In this document: piece by piece, positions 1 to 8,418 of the stretch | Numbering within the stretch: the stretch's first letter is position 1 | Layout: each line of letters begins with the position of its first letter | Assembly (NCBI RefSeq): GCF_003026365.1 | Contig: NZ_PYOM01000007.1 | Span: 1 to 64,000 of the forward strand | Reading direction: 5' to 3' | Origin: Photobacterium angustum | GTDB lineage: Bacteria; Pseudomonadota; Gammaproteobacteria; Enterobacterales; Vibrionaceae | Length of the DNA: 64,000 nucleotides | Translations under genes and position numbers: made by a program | Notes under the pieces: model-generated | What the model saw: the letters and a program-made list of their open reading frames with translations, nothing else | Databases searched by the model: none | Told to the model about the DNA's origin: nothing

Positions 1-1284
1 ACCTGAAGTATTGGTATTGATATGCGTTGTATTGCTGGTAATGTTTTTAGTGTTGTTGTCGATACCAGAGGTATTACTATCAATACGAGTGCTGTTTCCA
101 GCAATGTCGTTAGTGTTGCTGGTTATACCTGAAGTATTGGTATTGATATGCGTTGTATTGCTGGTAATGTTTTTAGCGTTGTTGTCGATACCAGAGGTAT
201 TACTATCAATACGAGTGCTGTTTCCAGCAATGTCGTTAGTGTTGTTGGTTATATTTGAAGTATTGTTGGTAATGCTAGAGGTATTACTATCAATACGAGT
301 ACTGTTTCCGGCAATGTTTTTAGTGTTATTGGTTATACCTGAAGTATTGGTATTGATATGCGTTGTATTACTGGTAATGTTTCTAGTGTTGCTGGCAATA
401 CCTGAAGTATTAGTATTTATATGACTGTTATTAATAGCAATATTTTTGATATTGCTATTAATACGAGTACTGTTTCCGGCAATATCGCTAGTGTTGCTGG
501 TTATATTTGCAGTATTAGTATTGATATGAGTTGTATTACTAGTAATGTTTTTAGCATTATTACTAATCTCGCCACCTAATGTATTTTTAACGTTTGTTAA
601 CTGGCTAACATTGACGGCATCAGTTAGAGCCACGCCTGCATGCACGTTCTCAATTCTTCGTGTAATAGCAGATTGTGTTGCTGAACCTGCGCGGCCAACT
701 GATATCTGTCCATCCCAAGACTGAGAGTTTTCACCAAGAGCAACACCAGTACTGGCACTCATTGCATTACTACCAATAGAAACACCTTGTTGATATGCAG
801 TACTATTTATGCCTAAAGAAACAGCGGCATTACCATTTGCAGTTGCATCATTACCTATGGCTAGTCCGTTATAGGCACCTGTTGCATTATCACCAATAGC
901 GATAGAGCTGCCGTTAGCTGCATTGGATGAGCTACCAATCGCAACACCATTTACACTACTGCCATTAGTCTTAGCATTGTTGCCAATAGCGACGCCGTTG
1001 CTACCTTGAATATCAGCATTATTACCCAAAGCAACATTGCCACCGTTATTATTAAGTAATTTAGAGTTGTTACCTAAAATAATATTGTCATTACCTTCAT
1101 AACTAATCTTATTACCAATTAAAGTGTTTGAATTTGTTTTTGTTGTATTTGAAACAATGGGTGCACGACTAATATCTTGACCTATTTTAATGTTTTTATA
1201 GTAAGTGTCACTGCTCGCCGCATGTGCTGTTGCTGCAAATAGAAAAGAAATAATCAGTGCTAAAGGTGTAATTTTTCTTTGCAT
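1..1284 (-). CDS. YadA-like trimeric autotransporter adhesin, 5' part (cut by window edge)
   Basis: The minus frame from ATG 1284 is open for 428 codons to base 1, so the stalk end and the C-terminal membrane anchor lie outside the window. Residues 1-24 form a Sec signal peptide (MQRKITPLALIISF, cleaved after AHA). About residues 45-190 carry repeated VAIGxxA/LAIGNDA motifs typical of the YadA beta-roll head. A neck follows (RRIENVHAGVALTDAVNVSQL), a signature of the family. From about residue 238 the chain is nearly pure heptads of the form I-x-x-N-T/S-x-x, as in N-at-d trimeric coiled-coil stalks. A GAGGA ribosome site precedes the ATG. By family it should trimerise in the outer membrane and bind host or abiotic surfaces. 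The ligand cannot be told from the sequence. Confidence 0.9.
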   Translation of the reverse strand, partial: MQRKITPLALIISFLFAATAHAASSDTYYKNIKIGQDISRAPIVSNTTKTNSNTLIGNKISYEGNDNIILGNNSKLLNNNGGNVALGNNADIQGSNGVAIGNNAKTNGSSVNGVAIGSSSNAANGSSIAIGDNATGAYNGLAIGNDATANGNAAVSLGINSTAYQQGVSIGSNAMSASTGVALGENSQSWDGQISVGRAGSATQSAITRRIENVHAGVALTDAVNVSQLTNVKNTLGGEISNNAKNITSNTTHINTNTANITSNTSDIAGNSTRINSNIKNIAINNSHINTNTSGIASNTRNITSNTTHINTNTSGITNNTKNIAGNSTRIDSNTSSITNNTSNITNNTNDIAGNSTRIDSNTSGIDNNAKNITSNTTHINTNTSGITSNTNDIAGNSTRIDSNTSGIDNNTKNITSNTTHINTNTSG

Positions 1285-1463
1285 GTTTTTATCCTCAGAA
1301 ATCTATGTGGATAAATTTAGCGCCAAAAAATTGACATTTATATATTGGTTTATGGAATGAAATATTGTGATATAGCGTATTTTGAAAAATAACGTAACGT
1401 AGTAGTGAAAGGTAAAATAAATAATAAAGATAAAAATAATTTATAGATAATCTTAACTTTATA

Positions 1464-1500
1464 AAAAACAAACAAGCTTGTTATATAAGCTTGTCTGTTT
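1464..1500 (-). terminator. Rho-independent terminator after the 80-aa gene
   Basis: On the minus strand a hairpin with arms ACAAGCTT/AAGCTTGT, extended by AAACA/TGTTT, is followed by a T-run. It separates the small gene at 1527-1769 from the adhesin. Confidence 0.8.
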
Positions 1501-1526
1501 AATTATTAATTCTGAGTTATTATATC

Positions 1527-1769
1527 TCATTTATTATTTTGCATGCCACGAGTTTGGTTCATTGTACGAGAACCTGCGGTACCATAGGTATTAATGTCAT
1601 ATCGGTTTGGTGAATAACCAATACGTGAACGATAACGGCGGTCAAGCTCTGATAAATTAATACCGTAGTTTTGGCTTAACTGTTTGATAACAACATTGAT
1701 CTCTTTTTGAGAACTATTTTGATTACGTAAGTAGTAATATAAGTTTTCAGCACGTTGTTGGTTCATCAT
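1527..1769 (-). CDS. Small hypothetical protein (80 aa)
   Basis: I do not recognise this family. The protein is hydrophilic, with no signal peptide or membrane segment. Its first half looks alpha-helical (MMNQQRAENLYYYLRNQN, then KEINVVIKQLSQNYGINL). The C-terminus is rich in Asn, Gln, Arg and Gly and probably disordered. It starts at one of two adjacent ATG codons, with a good GAGAGG site 5 bases upstream, and it ends at a strong terminator. Those two signals are the main reason to think it is real. The helical part has the size of a small DNA-binding or protein-interaction domain, but no function is assigned. Confidence 0.6.
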   Translation of the reverse strand: MMNQQRAENLYYYLRNQNSSQKEINVVIKQLSQNYGINLSELDRRYRSRIGYSPNRYDINTYGTAGSRTMNQTRGMQNNK

Positions 1770-1799
1770 AACCTCTCATAATGGCTACATAAGGGATAT

Positions 1800-2129
1800 T
1801 TAGTGGTGGTGCGAAACACCTGCTAAATTAATTACAGCAACACCTACTGCAATAATCGCCATCCCAATCCATACTTTAATATCGATATGTTGTTTATAAA
1901 TAACACTTGAAAGTACTGTAACAAGTGCAATAGCAAGACCTGTCCACGATGCATGGACAACACCTACTGGAATATTTTTCATTGCTTGAGCTAGAAAGAG
2001 AAAAGCTGTGATATGGCCGAGAATAACAACGGCACTTGGTAGTGGATTGGTAAAACTGTCTGTCGCTTTTAATGCGACATGTGATGTAGCTTCAGCCAAA
2101 ACACCTAATAAAAGAAATAACCAACTCAC
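1800..2129 (-). CDS. SMR-family small multidrug/compound efflux protein
   Basis: A 109-residue protein with four hydrophobic helices, the usual size of EmrE/SugE relatives. The essential membrane-embedded Glu is at residue 13 (LLLGVLAEATSHVALK), aligning with Glu14 of EmrE. Helix 3 has the W-T/S-G-L-x-I motif (ASWTGLAIALVT), and helix 4 ends in GVAVINLAG. SMR proteins act as dual-topology dimers in the inner membrane and exchange protons for cationic drugs, polyamines or guanidinium. The GTG at 2129 is preferred over the GTG at 2135 because GGAG lies 7 bases before it. The gene is divergent from a LysR regulator that may control it. The substrate cannot be predicted. Confidence 0.85.
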   Translation of the reverse strand: MSWLFLLLGVLAEATSHVALKATDSFTNPLPSAVVILGHITAFLFLAQAMKNIPVGVVHASWTGLAIALVTVLSSVIYKQHIDIKVWIGMAIIAVGVAVINLAGVSHHH

Positions 2130-2315
2130 AACCACACTCCAATCTAATTCGTAAATGAGGCTGTATTATAATTATTTCAACTGCAATGATAATCACACCT
2201 TAATGGAAATTACTTTTACTATTAGGTAACAATAATTATTCTGAACAGGAATTATGACAGTATAGGTAGGTTCTGAAGTAAACTATTAAGGACTTAAAAT
2301 AGATAGGTAATTGTA

Positions 2316-3254
2316 GTGCTTCAAGATCGCGCCGGACGAATGACAATATTTCACACTCTCGTAAAAAGTGGCAATTTCACTATTGCTGCGCATAAACTCG
2401 GGGTATCAACATCGCATGTGAGTAAACAGCTGGGTTTATTAGAAGCAGAGTTGCAGGTGAAGTTAGTGCAGCGAACGACACGCAGCTTTACTTTGACTGA
2501 TGAAGGTATTGAATACGCGAAATATTGTGAGCAGTTAGTCTCAGCGGTGTTAGATGCTGATGCGATGATGGCAAATATTCGTGATGAGGTATCCGGTACT
2601 TTACGCTTAGGCTTATCTCAATCTTTTGGCACTATGCATATTATTCCTGCTATAGAGCATCTTCGCCGACAATTTCCTGAGCTTCATGTTGAAGTCAGCT
2701 TATTTGATCATCGTGCAAATATGGTCGATGAAGGGCTGGATTTATGGATCACCAATATCGAAAATATTCCTGAAGGTTATGTCGCGCAACGATTAGCGGA
2801 TACCCGTTTTATTGTTGCGGCATCTCCTGAATATCTTATTCATCACTCTGTACCTACTCACCCTAGTGATTTGCAGGATCACAACTGTCTGGTTTATCAA
2901 AATAGACAGATAAATCACGGCACTTGGTCATTTTTACGCGATCAAGAAGGTTTATGCGTCACAGTATCAGGAAACTATCGGGTTGATTTGGCAGAAGCGG
3001 TTCGTGATGCATGCGTGTCTGGTTGGGGGATTGCATATCTTGCAACTTATCTTTTAACGGATGAGTTCAAAACCGGAAAACTGATTCAATTACTTCATGA
3101 TTGGGAAGCTAATCAGGGGATGCACTTTTATGCGGTGTACCCAAGCCGTAAGCATTTACCTAAAAAGATCGTCGCTGCAATTAGCTTTTTTAAGCAATAT
3201 ATTGGTGAAACGCCGTATTGGGATGAAAATCTCTCAAATTATGTCAACCTGTAA
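2316..3254 (+). CDS. LysR-family transcriptional regulator
   Basis: A 312-aa LTTR. The N-terminal winged helix-turn-helix is clear (SGNFTIAAHKLGVSTSHVSK, then QLGLLEAELQVKLVQRTTRS). It is followed by a periplasmic-binding-like effector domain from about residue 95. The start is GTG 2316 or the in-frame ATG 2340. Neither has a strong ribosome site, and the longer form gives the usual N-terminal length. It is divergent from the SMR gene with about 190 bp between them, the common arrangement for a LysR protein and its target, so control of the efflux gene is a reasonable inference. The co-inducer is unknown. Confidence 0.9.
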   Translation: MLQDRAGRMTIFHTLVKSGNFTIAAHKLGVSTSHVSKQLGLLEAELQVKLVQRTTRSFTLTDEGIEYAKYCEQLVSAVLDADAMMANIRDEVSGTLRLGLSQSFGTMHIIPAIEHLRRQFPELHVEVSLFDHRANMVDEGLDLWITNIENIPEGYVAQRLADTRFIVAASPEYLIHHSVPTHPSDLQDHNCLVYQNRQINHGTWSFLRDQEGLCVTVSGNYRVDLAEAVRDACVSGWGIAYLATYLLTDEFKTGKLIQLLHDWEANQGMHFYAVYPSRKHLPKKIVAAISFFKQYIGETPYWDENLSNYVNL

Positions 3255-3360
3255 GCATGCAGAGTAATCTTGCACCATTGTCACTATCGTAAAATTGTTT
3301 CTGTTATACAGTCTTATCAAAATAACAATAACGTTAAATACAGATCGAGGAGATAATGAA

Positions 3361-3741
3361 ATGACAAAGTCTCATGGCATTAAAATCGAAATTGATAACA
3401 ACGGTGATGAGTTTTTCGTTGAATTAAAAGCAACAGGTAAATTAACCCATCAAGATTACCAGCTTATTACGCCTGAAATTGATGATGCGTTAGCCGATGT
3501 CGATAAACCCATTGTTGATGTGTATTTTGACGGTACTGAGTGTGATGGTTGGGATATACATGCAGCCTGGGATGATCTAAAGCTAGGCTTAAAGCACGGT
3601 AAGCAATTTCGTAAAGTAGCGTTGTATGGCAATAAACATTGGCAAGAAGTAGGCGCAAAAGTAGGGAATTGGTTCCTATCCGGTGAAGTGCGTTATTTTG
3701 ATAACTCAATCGATGCATTAAATTGGTTAAAAGAAGAATAA
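3361..3741 (+). CDS. SpoIIAA-like/STAS family protein (126 aa)
   Basis: A small soluble protein matching the SpoIIAA-like family (DUF3478 type) found in many marine bacteria. It has alternating beta strands and helices, with typical segments ELKATGKLTHQDYQ, VDVYFDGTECDGWDIHAAWD and RKVALYGNKHWQEVGAK. The ATG at 3361 is chosen because GAGGAG lies 8 bases upstream. A longer frame from 3295 lacks a ribosome site. No catalytic residues are known, and the family is often suggested to bind lipids or partner proteins. It follows the LysR gene on the same strand after 106 bp, so it may be transcribed separately. Confidence 0.8.
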   Translation: MTKSHGIKIEIDNNGDEFFVELKATGKLTHQDYQLITPEIDDALADVDKPIVDVYFDGTECDGWDIHAAWDDLKLGLKHGKQFRKVALYGNKHWQEVGAKVGNWFLSGEVRYFDNSIDALNWLKEE

Positions 3742-3930
3742 TTGCAACAAAATATTGTAAGTGGTGCGTAGAATATTACCACCACTTATTACTGTGTAAA
3801 TTTCATAACAAGATCGAGTTTTGTTTGCGTTTCAGTATATAATCATACCACTATTGGAATGATTATAAGTTTTAGCCCTTCGTAGGCTTAACGCTTAAAT
3901 ACAATGAAACAGGATGAAACAGATCGGTTT

Positions 3931-4689
3931 ATGAATAAGACATTGCTTGCGAGCGTATTACTTAGTGCTCTTTTTTCTTCAACAACTTTTGCCGCAGAAG
4001 AATTATCAACAGAAAATTCAGCTTATATCCCGAGTGAGCCGCTAGTTTTAGAGCCTGTGGTTGCGACACCTGAAAATGGCTTATCACCAATTGAAGATGA
4101 AGTGCCAAAATTTGATGACACAATGCACTATTTCGTAGGGTTAACAGGTGGAATGGCTGATATGAGCTTTTCTCTTGTTCATACTGATAAAGATAAAAAT
4201 GCAATTTCACCTTCTTCACCTGACGCAAGCGGTTTTGCTGGCGCTGATATCGGTTTTTATACCGCTGGTGGTAATGGACGAGTTTACTATAGTTACCAGA
4301 AAATGAGTGGTGAATCTGAGTTTGAGAATAAAAAGATAGCCGATACTGACGTCACTCTTCATTTATTAAGTGCTGATTATATCTTCTTAGCAGATAAAGC
4401 GATTAACCCATTTGTGGGTGCGCATGTTGGTTACATGATTGCTGAAACAACCAGCGAACAATATGGTTCTTATAAGCAATCAAACCCTGTGCTTGGTATT
4501 CAAGCAGGTGTTGCTTGGCGAATTTCCGACCATTTAACGACAGAAATTGGTGCCCGTCAAACATCTAGCCAACGTAAAAAGCAAACTGATTGGGCTGGCT
4601 CAAAAGGTGAGGATATCGTATATCCAAATACTCAGTCTGATCTAAAGAGTATTACGACGTTCTACATGTCAGCGAACTATCGTTTCTAG
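3931..4689 (+). CDS. Outer-membrane beta-barrel protein (porin-like, OmpA-type fold)
   Basis: A 252-aa exported protein. It has a clean Sec signal peptide (MNKTLLASVLLSALFSSTTF, cleaved near FA-AEE), then a Pro/Glu-rich linker of about 45 residues. Alternating strands follow (HYFVGLTGGMADMSFSL, ADIGFYTAGGNGRVYYSY, AINPFVGAHVGYMIAE) and the chain ends in FYMSANYRF. A terminal Phe is the outer-membrane insertion signal recognised by BamA. The ATG at 3931 is preferred over 3904 because it begins the signal peptide, although the ribosome site is weak. It is probably an 8-strand barrel. Function (adhesion, stability or small porin) is unknown. Confidence 0.8.
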   Translation: MNKTLLASVLLSALFSSTTFAAEELSTENSAYIPSEPLVLEPVVATPENGLSPIEDEVPKFDDTMHYFVGLTGGMADMSFSLVHTDKDKNAISPSSPDASGFAGADIGFYTAGGNGRVYYSYQKMSGESEFENKKIADTDVTLHLLSADYIFLADKAINPFVGAHVGYMIAETTSEQYGSYKQSNPVLGIQAGVAWRISDHLTTEIGARQTSSQRKKQTDWAGSKGEDIVYPNTQSDLKSITTFYMSANYRF

Positions 4690-4713
4690 ATCTTTTTAAT
4701 GACTAATATTAAT

Positions 4714-4747
4714 GAGAGCAGTGATGATAATCATCGCTGCTTTTTTA
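4714..4747 (+). terminator. Rho-independent terminator after the barrel protein
   Basis: An AGCAGTGATGA / TCATCGCTGCT hairpin with a 3-nt loop is followed by six T residues. Confidence 0.85.
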
Positions 4748-4845
4748 TATCTAGTGTTTACTGATTTTGCTTGTTTACTCATTGCGCCAGCAGCGTATAA
4801 TGCATTCCCCTAGAAACGACAACCATTATCAATAAGGACTTCACT

Positions 4846-5724
4846 TTGAAGCTATTTGTCAGAGATCTCACTGTAATTGATGCGTCATACCTATGTACCG
4901 ATCGCGGTATGGTTGGCGAAAGTTGGATTCTTGATGTGGTGATGTCGGGCGAGTTAAATGAAATGAGCATGGTGCTTGATTTCAGTCGTGTTAAGAAACA
5001 GATCAAACAATTAGTTGATCAATATGTCGATCACCGTTTAATTGTGCCTGCTAAATCTCCAGCAATTCATACTGCCGCGACTAAAACGGGCTATGCGACA
5101 GTCGATCTTCTGCGAGAAGACAAAAATATTCACTTACATTGTCCAGAGCAAGCATTTTGCTTTATTGATGCAGAGACAGTGACTATTGAAAGTGTGACTG
5201 AGCATGTTTACCATGTGCTTAAAGATAATCTACCTGAGAATGTGCAAGGTCTGGAAGTAGCACTTCGCCATGAAGTCATTCAAGGTGCTTTTTATCATTA
5301 CAGCCACGGTTTGAAAAAACATGATGGTAATTGTCAACGTATTGCACACGGTCACCGTTCTCCGATTGAGCTTATTGTTAATGGCGAGCGCAATGCTGAA
5401 CTAGAGAAGCAATGGGCGAAGCGTTGGCAAGATATTTACTTAGGTTCAGAAGAAGATGTATGCAGTGTTAGCGAACTGAATTTAAGTGAGTGTGCTAAAT
5501 CGGTATCGGATGAAACCCATTATGGTTTCCGCTACACCGCACCACAAGGTGAGTTTGAACTGGCGATTGCTCGTTCAGAAACAGAAATGTTAGCCACCGA
5601 TACTACTGTTGAATTACTTGCCAGCTATATTGCTGAAACGGTAAAACCAAGTTTATCTGCTGCTGATTGCCTTGATGTTGTTGCCTACGAAGGGGTAGGT
5701 AAAGGAGCAATGGCAACCTTGTAA
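4846..5724 (+). CDS. 6-carboxytetrahydropterin synthase-like protein with two PTPS domains
   Basis: A 292-aa protein built from two 6-pyruvoyl/6-carboxy-tetrahydropterin synthase domains. The N-terminal half (FVRDLTVIDASYLCTDRGMV ... VLDFSRVKKQIKQLVDQYVD) keeps the VLDF-x-x-VK core strand but lacks the usual zinc His. The C-terminal half carries GAFYHYSHGLKKHDGNCQRI followed by AHGHRSPIELIV, matching the Cys and HGH zinc/catalytic features of QueD-type enzymes. QueD makes 6-carboxy-tetrahydropterin for queuosine synthesis, and this longer form is typical of Vibrionaceae. The start is TTG 4846 with AAGGAC 8 bases upstream. Its exact pterin product is not established. Confidence 0.8.
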   Translation: MKLFVRDLTVIDASYLCTDRGMVGESWILDVVMSGELNEMSMVLDFSRVKKQIKQLVDQYVDHRLIVPAKSPAIHTAATKTGYATVDLLREDKNIHLHCPEQAFCFIDAETVTIESVTEHVYHVLKDNLPENVQGLEVALRHEVIQGAFYHYSHGLKKHDGNCQRIAHGHRSPIELIVNGERNAELEKQWAKRWQDIYLGSEEDVCSVSELNLSECAKSVSDETHYGFRYTAPQGEFELAIARSETEMLATDTTVELLASYIAETVKPSLSAADCLDVVAYEGVGKGAMATL

Positions 5725-5742
5725 TCGCGTTACATTACGCAA

Positions 5743-5808
5743 TAAAAAAGCCTAACTTACTGAGTATTACTATATTAAAAGTGATACTAGCAATGTTAGG
5801 CTTTTTTG
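5743..5808 (+). terminator. Long-stem Rho-independent terminator
   Basis: AAAAAAGCCTAACTT pairs with the distal TTAGGCTTTTTT across an inner imperfect stem (AGTATTACT / AGTGATACT). It could work on both strands. Confidence 0.8.
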
Positions 5809-5934
5809 TGCCTAATTTTTCAGCGCTAAACATTAAAAAATGAGACTAACGCCACTTTTTATAGCTTAAGTCTCTAAAAAATCAATATTTTATTAGTAGA
5901 CTGAAGGTAGACGTCGTAACGAGAGGGATCGATT

Positions 5935-8310
5935 ATGTCAGTTAAACCTCTAACCAGTGACAAGCTGTATCGCGTATCAGCGCTAAACGGATTGAGTGAT
6001 GAGTGTAAGTCAACTAAACACCTTACACCATTAGATGAAATAGTAGGACAAGAGCGAGCACAACAAGCGGTTGAGTTTGCGATGTCGATTAAGGAAAAAG
6101 GCTACAATATCTATGCAATAGGTCGTAATGGATTAGGTAAACGTACCATGGTGATGCGTTACTTGAATCGTCACGATCCTAATGGCAATGCCAATACATT
6201 GTATGACTGGTGTTATGTCTCGAATTTTGATGATACCCGTTGCCCTAAGGTACTAAAGCTACCAGCCGGTCAAGGTAGTGCATTTAAAAAAGATATTGAA
6301 CAGCTCATGAAACGCTTAGTAAAAGCATTTCCAATGGCATTTGATAATGAGCTTTATATTAGCCGAGCTGAAAAGTTAAAAACACAATTAGCGCAGAAAC
6401 AAGAAAATGCGTTAATGACAATGAAAAAAGGCGCAGAAGAGCGAGGTGTTGGCTTAACTATTACTACCCAAGGTGATTATCAGCTGGTGGCGATGAATGG
6501 TGAAGAGCCGCATACCGAAGATTCATTTGCCGAATTAAGTGATAAAGAACAACAAACGTTTGAAGAGACGATCAATGATCTTGAAGTTGAGCTGCGTGGT
6601 ATTGTTCGTCAGTTAACAGAATGGGAAGAAAAGTACTCGGACAAGCAGCAAAAGCTTGATGAGGATATTGCCAAAGATGTGACTGCGCATTGCATTAAAG
6701 ATCTGAAAGCGAAATACAGTAAGCTGCCTGAGATTAAAGCTTACTTATCAGCAATGTATAACGACATTCTAGAAAATATTGATATTTTCTTAGAAGAAAG
6801 TGAAGAGCAAGTCGCATTAGCTTATGCATCGTTAGACAAGAAAATGCCACGTCGCTACCAAATCAATGTACTTGTTCATCAAGATGTTGAGCGTAAGTTT
6901 CCTGTTGAGGTTGAAGAGAGTCCAAACTACCACTCTATTTTTGGTTACGTTGAAAATGCGACCTTCAAAGGAACCGTCTTTACTGATTTCTCATTGATCC
7001 GTGCCGGTAGTTTACACCGTGCTAATGGTGGCGTGTTAATGATGGATGCGGTAAAAGTTTTAGAACGTCCTTATGTTTGGGATGGTTTAAAACGTGCACT
7101 GCGTGCGCAAAAGTTGAATTTAAGTTCGCTTGAACGTGAAGTGACGTTGTCTGGCACCATTTCATTAGAGCCAGAGCCGATCCCATTGAATGTAAAACTG
7201 ATTTTGTTTGGTGATTATCAAACCTATCAGTTACTACAACATTACGATCCAGAGTTTAAAGAGCTATTTCGTGTCACGGCAGATTTTGAAGATGATATGC
7301 CACGTACAGATACCTCTGAAGAGCAATATGCTCGCTTTATTGCCAGCATCGTTCATGATGGCGATATGCTTCATTGTGATCGAAAAGCGATTGCAAGGAT
7401 CATTGAATACAGCTCTCGCCAAGCGGATGATCAGCATAAGTTGTCATTACATTCTGCTGATATTGCGAATTTACTGCGTGAGACTAATTACGTAGCGAAA
7501 TCATCTAACGCAACCATGATCCGCAGTAGTCATGTTGAGCAAGCATTACAAAATCAAGAGCAGCGTGTGAGTCGCTTAAAAGATCATGTGATGCAAAGCT
7601 TTGTTACAGGGACTACTCTCATTGATGTTGATCATCAAGCCATCGGACAGGTCAATGCATTATCTGTGATAGCAACGTCTGATTATCGATTTGGTGCACC
7701 AAGCCGAATAACCGCAACGACAGCGTACGGTAGCGGTGAAGTGTTTGATATTGAACGTAGTGCAGAGCTAGGTGGAAGTATTCACTCGAAAGGGGTGATG
7801 ATTCTATCTGCATATCTAGCATCAGTATTTGGTAAAACAGCTAAGATCCCATTAACAACACATCTCACCTTTGAGCAATCTTACGGTGGCGTGGATGGGG
7901 ACAGTGCTTCAATGGCTGAAGTGTGTGCGATTGTTTCGGCTTTCTCTGGTTTACCGCTACGTCAGGATATCGCCATCACTGGTTCGATGAACCAATTTGG
8001 TGAAGCGCAGCCGATTGGCGGGGTGAATGAGAAGATTGAAGGTTTCTTTGATGTGTGTGCGATCAAAGGAAGAACCGCTAATCAAGGGGTGATCATTCCA
8101 CAATCTAACGTACATAACTTAATGTTACGCAAAGATATTGTAGAATCAGTAGAAAAAGGTGAGTTCCATATTTGGGCGATTGACCATGTTTCTCAAGCCA
8201 TTGAGATCTTCACGGGTAAACAAACGGGGACTGATGCAGAGCAAGGCATATATCCAAATGATACTGTCTTTGGTATTGCGCAAACTAAGCTAAATGCATT
8301 AAGGCGATAA
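5935..8310 (+). CDS. Lon-family ATP-dependent protease (LonB/YcbZ type)
   Basis: A 791-aa protein. The N-terminal AAA region has a Walker A-like loop at residues 63-70 (GRNGLGKR, Arg in place of Ser/Thr). A long helical insert follows (about 140-300), then a degenerate Walker B (GGVLMMDA, about 365). The C-terminal Lon protease domain has the catalytic dyad Ser657 (GDSAS) and Lys700 (GGVNEKIEG). They are 43 residues apart, the same spacing as Ser679 and Lys722 in E. coli Lon. It should degrade unfolded or specific cytosolic proteins. The degenerate ATPase motifs are shared with the YcbZ group, so ATP dependence is uncertain. Strong GAGAGGGA site before ATG 5935. Stand-alone gene ending in a terminator. 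Confidence 0.9.
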   Translation: MSVKPLTSDKLYRVSALNGLSDECKSTKHLTPLDEIVGQERAQQAVEFAMSIKEKGYNIYAIGRNGLGKRTMVMRYLNRHDPNGNANTLYDWCYVSNFDDTRCPKVLKLPAGQGSAFKKDIEQLMKRLVKAFPMAFDNELYISRAEKLKTQLAQKQENALMTMKKGAEERGVGLTITTQGDYQLVAMNGEEPHTEDSFAELSDKEQQTFEETINDLEVELRGIVRQLTEWEEKYSDKQQKLDEDIAKDVTAHCIKDLKAKYSKLPEIKAYLSAMYNDILENIDIFLEESEEQVALAYASLDKKMPRRYQINVLVHQDVERKFPVEVEESPNYHSIFGYVENATFKGTVFTDFSLIRAGSLHRANGGVLMMDAVKVLERPYVWDGLKRALRAQKLNLSSLEREVTLSGTISLEPEPIPLNVKLILFGDYQTYQLLQHYDPEFKELFRVTADFEDDMPRTDTSEEQYARFIASIVHDGDMLHCDRKAIARIIEYSSRQADDQHKLSLHSADIANLLRETNYVAKSSNATMIRSSHVEQALQNQEQRVSRLKDHVMQSFVTGTTLIDVDHQAIGQVNALSVIATSDYRFGAPSRITATTAYGSGEVFDIERSAELGGSIHSKGVMILSAYLASVFGKTAKIPLTTHLTFEQSYGGVDGDSASMAEVCAIVSAFSGLPLRQDIAITGSMNQFGEAQPIGGVNEKIEGFFDVCAIKGRTANQGVIIPQSNVHNLMLRKDIVESVEKGEFHIWAIDHVSQAIEIFTGKQTGTDAEQGIYPNDTVFGIAQTKLNALRR

Positions 8311-8349
8311 TTATTTTATCTTTTATTGCTGCTTATAAATGTTAAATAT

Positions 8350-8398
8350 AAAGCCGCATATATTGACTCTGTTGAGTTGAATATATGCGGCTTTTTTA
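8350..8398. terminator. Bidirectional terminator between the Lon-type gene and putP
   Basis: AAGCCGCATATATT pairs with AATATATGCGGCTTTTTT, with A- and T-runs on opposite sides. It serves the two convergent genes. Confidence 0.9.
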
Positions 8399-8418
8399 TC
8401 GCGAAAAATTCCTTTTGA

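Noticed and set aside
11-424. Plus-strand open frame of 137 codons rich in Val and Leu
   Set aside because: It is the antisense shadow of the repetitive adhesin stalk; the minus frame has a signal peptide, a ribosome site and known motifs.
1-590. Regular repeats that could suggest a CRISPR array
   Set aside because: There are no unique spacers between identical repeats. The repeats translate into coiled-coil heptads in one frame.
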